NCBI GenBank assembly: GCA_003487955.1 | Contig: DNNJ01000049.1 | Span: 1 to 8,263, forward strand | Reading direction: 5' to 3' | DNA length: 8,263 nt | Source: Clostridiales bacterium | GTDB lineage: Bacteria; Bacillota; Clostridia; Tissierellales; Sedimentibacteraceae | Part shown: positions 4,891-8,263 of the stretch, piece by piece | How positions within the stretch are numbered: position 1 is the first letter of the stretch | Layout of the letters: each line of letters starts with the position of its first letter | Position numbers and translations under genes: made by a program | Notes under the pieces: model-generated | The model's input: the letters and a program-made list of their open reading frames with translations, nothing else | What the model was told of the DNA's origin: nothing | Database searches by the model: none

Positions 4891-6490
4891 ACACTACTTC
4901 AAGTATATATTCAGCAATATTTAATGAATGGTCTCCTATTCTCTCTAAATTGCTAATCATATCCAAAAATACTATTCCCGCATTAGGATTGCATATAAGA
5001 TTATTAAGTCTGTCAATATGATTCTTTCTTAGAGCTTTATACATTTTGTCTATATCTTCTTCATACTTGACAACCGTATTACATAAATCTGATTTGGCGC
5101 CGGCAAGTGCATTTAAAGATATCCTGTATGCCTCCATAGTCATATTAAACATATTTTCAATTTCCATAGTAGCTTCTTCCGAAAAGTCTGAGCTGTTTTC
5201 AATTTTATCTAAGACTAACTCTCCAATATTGTCAACATGATCTCCTACCCTTTCAATATCACTGGTTGTATTCATCAAAACAAATAATTTATCTTTTTCA
5301 GCACTTGTTAATGAAACCTTATCCAATTTAACGAGGTATTCCAAAATCGCCTTATTCAATTTGTTGATTTTCTTCTCCTGTTCAAAAACCTTATATACTA
5401 ATTCTTCATTATTTTCAAATAATGCATTTTTTGCAGTTTCAAATTGCTCCATTACTAAGTTTCCCAAATGCAGCACTTCCTTTGCCGTTTGAGTCAATGC
5501 AATTGAATGAGCCGCCAAAATTCTTTCATCTATATATTTTGTTATACTGTCTGTTTCACGGCCATCTTTCCTGATAAGAAGCTCTGACGCTTTAACAAGC
5601 CAATCGGAAAACGGAAACAATATAATAACATTTACAATATTAAAGAAAATATGCCCAAAAGCTATCTGCCTTGGAACATATACAGGAGCTAGAAGGTATA
5701 CTACCCTTTGAACAGGTACTCTCAAGAATAACATAAACAAAATTGTTCCTGTAACATTAAACAATAAATGTATTACAGCTGCCCTTTTTGCTGTTTTATT
5801 TGCACCAACACTTGCAATTAATGCCGTAACACATGTTCCTATATTTTGACCGAAAACAATTGGGTATGCCTGTTCAAATGATATTACCCCCGTTGCTGCC
5901 ACCGCGATCAATAAACCTGTAGTAGCACTGCTGCTTTGAAGTATTGCAGTCATTACAAAACCGACCAATATTCCTAAAAATGGATTATTAAAGTTTGATA
6001 TCAAATTTATAAATACAGGATTTGACTCCAATGGCCCCATTGCTGTTTGCATTATATTCATACCTATAAAGAGTATACCAAAGCCGATTACTACTTCAGC
6101 CATATTTTTAACTTTTCGTTTTTTTGCAATAAGGAATATAGCTACTCCTACACCAACCAAAAAAGTAGCAATTTGGTTAATGCTTAGAGATACTAGTAAA
6201 GCTGTTACGGTAGTACCTACATTTGCCCCCATTATTATACCAACAGCTTGATTCAAATTCATTAAACCTGCATTTACAAAACCGATAACCATTACTGTTG
6301 TAGCAGTACTGCTTTGAATTACTCCTGTAACAAGTGTTCCTACCAAGACACCCATCAATTTATTCTTTGTTAAAGCTGCCAATATATCCTTCATTTTATT
6401 TCCTGCAGCTTTTTGGAGTCCATCTCCCATGTAAATCATTCCAAAAAGAAATAGTCCTAATCCTCCAACCAAACCAATAGCAATATTCAT
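4889..6490 (-). CDS. Na/Pi-cotransporter family protein with C-terminal PhoU domain
   Basis: Membrane protein of 533 residues. The N-terminal part (about 1-300) is the Na+/phosphate cotransporter II fold with two inverted halves. Each half carries the family's QSS motif (Q59-S-S-T and Q185-S-S-S) and a glycine-rich companion (GANVGTT at 88-94, GQNIGT at 214-219), within several hydrophobic helices. The C-terminal part (about 330-533) is a soluble helical PhoU-like domain with two metal-binding-type repeats, DIERVGDH and NLERIGDH. Homologues in bacteria (NptA/YjbB type) move phosphate, some mainly outward; direction and substrate cannot be told here. The AGGAGGATAT site overlaps the trmL stop region and the ATG lies 8 bases after that stop, so the two are translationally linked. 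The stop codon is inside a dispersed repeat. Confidence 0.9.
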   Translation of the reverse strand: MNIAIGLVGGLGLFLFGMIYMGDGLQKAAGNKMKDILAALTKNKLMGVLVGTLVTGVIQSSTATTVMVIGFVNAGLMNLNQAVGIIMGANVGTTVTALLVSLSINQIATFLVGVGVAIFLIAKKRKVKNMAEVVIGFGILFIGMNIMQTAMGPLESNPVFINLISNFNNPFLGILVGFVMTAILQSSSATTGLLIAVAATGVISFEQAYPIVFGQNIGTCVTALIASVGANKTAKRAAVIHLLFNVTGTILFMLFLRVPVQRVVYLLAPVYVPRQIAFGHIFFNIVNVIILFPFSDWLVKASELLIRKDGRETDSITKYIDERILAAHSIALTQTAKEVLHLGNLVMEQFETAKNALFENNEELVYKVFEQEKKINKLNKAILEYLVKLDKVSLTSAEKDKLFVLMNTTSDIERVGDHVDNIGELVLDKIENSSDFSEEATMEIENMFNMTMEAYRISLNALAGAKSDLCNTVVKYEEDIDKMYKALRKNHIDRLNNLICNPNAGIVFLDMISNLERIGDHSLNIAEYILEVV

Positions 6491-6498
6491 ATATCCTC

Positions 6499-6969
6499 CT
6501 ATATCATCTGTGGAAATCCCAATTGTCTTAAAGCTTCATAAATAACTATATTCACTGAATTAGCCAAGTTTAATGACCTGGCATTAACTTGTTGAATCAT
6601 TGGAATTTTAATTCTGTTTTGTATATATTCTTCATGAACATAATCAGGAAGACCTTTAGTTTCTTTTCCAAAAATTATATAACATTCGTTAGAATAAGTT
6701 ACGTCTGTATAAAATCTGCTTTCTTTTGTTGTTGAAATAAATACTTTATTATTGCCTGTTGTTTTCTTAAATTCTTCAAAATCTTCATAATATGTAATAT
6801 TCAACAAATTCCAATAATCAAGTCCTGCTCGTTTCAAATATTTGTCATTTACCGAAAACCCCAAGGGTTTTATTAAATGAAGTTTTGAGCCTGTTGCTGC
6901 ACAAGTTCTTGCAATATTACCTGTATTTTGCGGTATTTCAGGCTCGAATAAAACTATGTTTAATGACAT
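6499..6969 (-). CDS. trmL: tRNA (cytidine/uridine-34) 2'-O-methyltransferase
   Basis: SPOUT-superfamily enzyme of 156 residues, the standard TrmL length, with no extra RNA-binding domain. TrmL uses S-adenosylmethionine to methylate the 2'-OH of the wobble nucleotide of certain leucine tRNAs in the cytoplasm. Visible SPOUT motifs are EPEIPQNTGNIAR at 9-21, FGKETKGLP at 100-108, and IPM at 122-124 followed by NARSLNLANSVNIVIYE at 129-145, which forms the trefoil-knot cofactor site. The start ATG is preceded by TAGGAG about 10 bases upstream. It sits between nth and the transporter, in the same direction. Substrate tRNAs are assumed from the family. Confidence 0.93.
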   Translation of the reverse strand: MSLNIVLFEPEIPQNTGNIARTCAATGSKLHLIKPLGFSVNDKYLKRAGLDYWNLLNITYYEDFEEFKKTTGNNKVFISTTKESRFYTDVTYSNECYIIFGKETKGLPDYVHEEYIQNRIKIPMIQQVNARSLNLANSVNIVIYEALRQLGFPQMI

Positions 6970-7015
6970 TATTTGTTTTCTCCTAAGGATATTATAAAAT
7001 TGAAACTCCTACAAT

Positions 7016-7044
7016 ATAATACGGCATAATTCGAGTAAATACAA
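7016..7044 (-). promoter_or_regulatory. Possible promoter for trmL and the transporter
   Basis: In the 86-base gap between nth and trmL, TTGTAT (7044-7039) and TATTAT (7021-7016) are 17 bases apart. The match is moderate and AT-rich DNA gives such hits by chance, but the gap is the only sizeable one in this gene run. Confidence 0.35.
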
Positions 7045-7055
7045 GAAGGTTTTTA

Positions 7056-7691
7056 TTATTCCTTTGCTATTCTTTTTTTATAATAATTGCATAATTCATT
7101 TACATTGCATATTGCACATTTAGGAGACTGAGCTGTGCATGTAGCTCTCCCATGCGTTATCAAAAGATGATGCATAAGGTGCCACTTATATTTTGGAAGC
7201 TTTTTCATCATTTCATCTGATACCTTGTCCGCTGAATTTCCCTTTGCAAGTCCTATTCGCCTTGTAATTCTAAAAATATGAGTATCTACAGGAAAGGCAG
7301 GTATGTTAAAAGCTTCTGTCAACACTACGGATGCGGTCTTTCTTCCGACACCGGGAAGAGACATAAGCTCATCCATATTCTTAGGCACTTCACTGTTATA
7401 TTTATCTTTTAATACTCGCAGCATATTGTAAATATTCTTTGATTTATTTTTATATAGTCCTATTTTTTTAATTTTCAGTTCAATTTCTTCCTGTGATAAT
7501 GTCAAAAAACTATCCAAATCAGGATATTGCATGTACAACTCTTCTGTAACCTTGTTAACACTTTTATCTGTAGCCTGCGCGCTAAGCATTGTCGAAATCA
7601 ACAGCTGAAAGGGAGTATTATAATCAAGTCCGCATTTTGCATCGGGATAAGCAATTTTCAACAATTCATACACTTTTTCAGCCTTCGTCAT
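7056..7691 (-). CDS. nth: Endonuclease III (DNA glycosylase/AP lyase)
   Basis: Base-excision repair enzyme of 211 residues, the same size as well-studied bacterial Nth. It removes oxidised pyrimidines and nicks at the abasic site. The helix-hairpin-helix LPGVGRKTA (112-120) includes the catalytic Lys118, and the catalytic Asp136 is in VDTH (135-138). The C-terminal iron-sulfur cluster loop is intact as C185-x6-C192-x2-C195-x5-C201. The ATG overlaps the stop codon of the DUF503 gene by one base (TAATG) with AAGGAG upstream, so translation is coupled. No anomalies. Confidence 0.96.
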   Translation of the reverse strand: MTKAEKVYELLKIAYPDAKCGLDYNTPFQLLISTMLSAQATDKSVNKVTEELYMQYPDLDSFLTLSQEEIELKIKKIGLYKNKSKNIYNMLRVLKDKYNSEVPKNMDELMSLPGVGRKTASVVLTEAFNIPAFPVDTHIFRITRRIGLAKGNSADKVSDEMMKKLPKYKWHLMHHLLITHGRATCTAQSPKCAICNVNELCNYYKKRIAKE

Positions 7692-7972
7692 TATATTGTC
7701 TCCTTATGGCAGCTTAGTATTTCTACTCTTTCGTCATAGTCAATAAATTTAACTATCTTTGATATTGAAGCGTCACATAGACTTCTATTGTTTGACACAA
7801 CTGCAATTCCTATCGCTGCCCTGTTCCATAATTCATTATATCCCACCTCTGCCACGGAAGCATTGAATTTTGATTTAATTCTTTCGATAATGCTTTTAAC
7901 TACCTGTCTCTTTTCCTTTAGAGAATTTGAGCTGTATATTAATATTTCAATTTCACATGAGCACACTATCAT
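7691..7972 (-). CDS. DUF503 (YlxP-like) protein
   Basis: Small protein of 93 residues matching the DUF503 family: beta-rich N-terminus, SLKEKRQVVKS at 17-27, then NASVAEVGYNELWNRAAIGIAVVSN at 37-61, the family signature (shown here by its parts AEVGYNELW and AIGIAVVSN). The family's molecular role is uncertain. In Bacillus the relative ylxP lies between infB and rbfA, hinting at a translation or ribosome link, but here it sits between queG and nth. Its ATG overlaps the queG stop (ATGA), and its stop overlaps the nth start. Confidence 0.85.
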   Translation of the reverse strand: MIVCSCEIEILIYSSNSLKEKRQVVKSIIERIKSKFNASVAEVGYNELWNRAAIGIAVVSNNRSLCDASISKIVKFIDYDERVEILSCHKETI

Positions 7973-8263
7973 AATTTTTTCTCCAATAGTTTTAAATATT
8001 CATTTTTTACATTATCTTCTTCGTATTTTAAATTATTATATAAGAGCACTTCAGCCCGCGGTCTGTCAAGTTTTAACAATGACCAAGCTGCATAAATTTT
8101 AATCATCTCTGATGGATTTTGAAGCTCTCTTTTAACATTTTGAAACAGTGAGCTGATATCAAGATTCCCTATAGAAATAAGTGCATTTCTCTTCCAGATA
8201 TTTCTGCCTCTCCAGCTCCCTGCAGTGTGTCCATATTTATTTATAAAACCTTTGTTTGATATA
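7969..8263 (-). CDS. queG: Epoxyqueuosine reductase, C-terminal part (runs off the window edge)
   Basis: An open frame from the window edge to a TGA at 7969-7971 gives 97 residues. It contains GHTAGSWRGRNIWKRNALI followed by SIGNL and further helical repeats (KIYAAWSLLKL), which is the HEAT-like C-terminal region of QueG. QueG reduces epoxyqueuosine to queuosine at the wobble position of tRNAs, using cobalamin and two [4Fe-4S] clusters. The catalytic and cluster-binding parts lie outside this window, so I cannot check whether the gene is intact. The stop overlaps the DUF503 start by four bases (ATGA). Confidence 0.85.
   Translation of the reverse strand, partial: ISNKGFINKYGHTAGSWRGRNIWKRNALISIGNLDISSLFQNVKRELQNPSEMIKIYAAWSLLKLDRPRAEVLLYNNLKYEEDNVKNEYLKLLEKKL

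Overview
The window is AT-rich, and every gene I can support lies on the minus strand, so transcription runs from position 8263 towards position 1. Gene content points to an anaerobic, amino-acid-fermenting Firmicute (Clostridia/Tissierellia type). The main evidence is a glycine reductase (Stickland) gene set with an in-frame selenocysteine codon, plus a tandem glycine riboswitch, strong AGGAGG ribosome binding sites and DUF503, TrmL and Nth homologues of Firmicute type. I cannot name the species from sequence alone.

Right part (8263 to 4889), a housekeeping run. It holds the 3' end of queG (epoxyqueuosine reductase), a small DUF503/YlxP-like gene, nth (endonuclease III), trmL (tRNA wobble 2'-O-methyltransferase) and a Na/Pi-cotransporter-like gene with a C-terminal PhoU domain. 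Junctions are tight (ATGA between queG and DUF503, TAATG between DUF503 and nth, 8 bases between trmL and the transporter). The exception is an 86-base gap before trmL, which carries a possible promoter. tRNA modification (queG, trmL), base-excision repair (nth) and a transporter seem to be co-transcribed without an obvious common pathway.

Middle (4888 to 4507), a 382-base stretch without a gene but not empty. It holds diverged short repeats just after the transporter, a good sigma-A-type promoter (TTGATT, 17 bases, TATACT), two glycine aptamers in tandem and an intrinsic terminator. One terminator strand overlaps the 3' strand of the second aptamer's P1 helix, which is the layout of a glycine-ON transcription switch.

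Left part (4506 to 135), the glycine reductase module: grdX, grdE, grdB, trxB, trxA. GrdE carries the Asn-Cys self-cleavage site that yields the pyruvoyl subunit. GrdB is split by an in-frame TGA that reads as selenocysteine (residue 348, UxxCxxC), followed by a hairpin that fits a bacterial SECIS. TrxB and TrxA would supply electrons. GrdE and GrdB together form substrate-binding protein B. The other parts of the complex, selenoprotein A (grdA) and protein C (grdC/grdD), are not in the window, and grdA is absent from between grdE and grdB, where it often sits.

Left edge (134 to 1) and gene junctions. A long hairpin, an overlapping inverted repeat that could form a pseudoknot, and a REP-like element follow trxA. 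A 15-base sequence in this tail recurs exactly at the 3' end of the transporter gene. A separate 13-bp perfect inverted repeat lies between grdB and trxB. These non-coding repeats are the least explained part of the window. I see no wholly undescribed protein system here.
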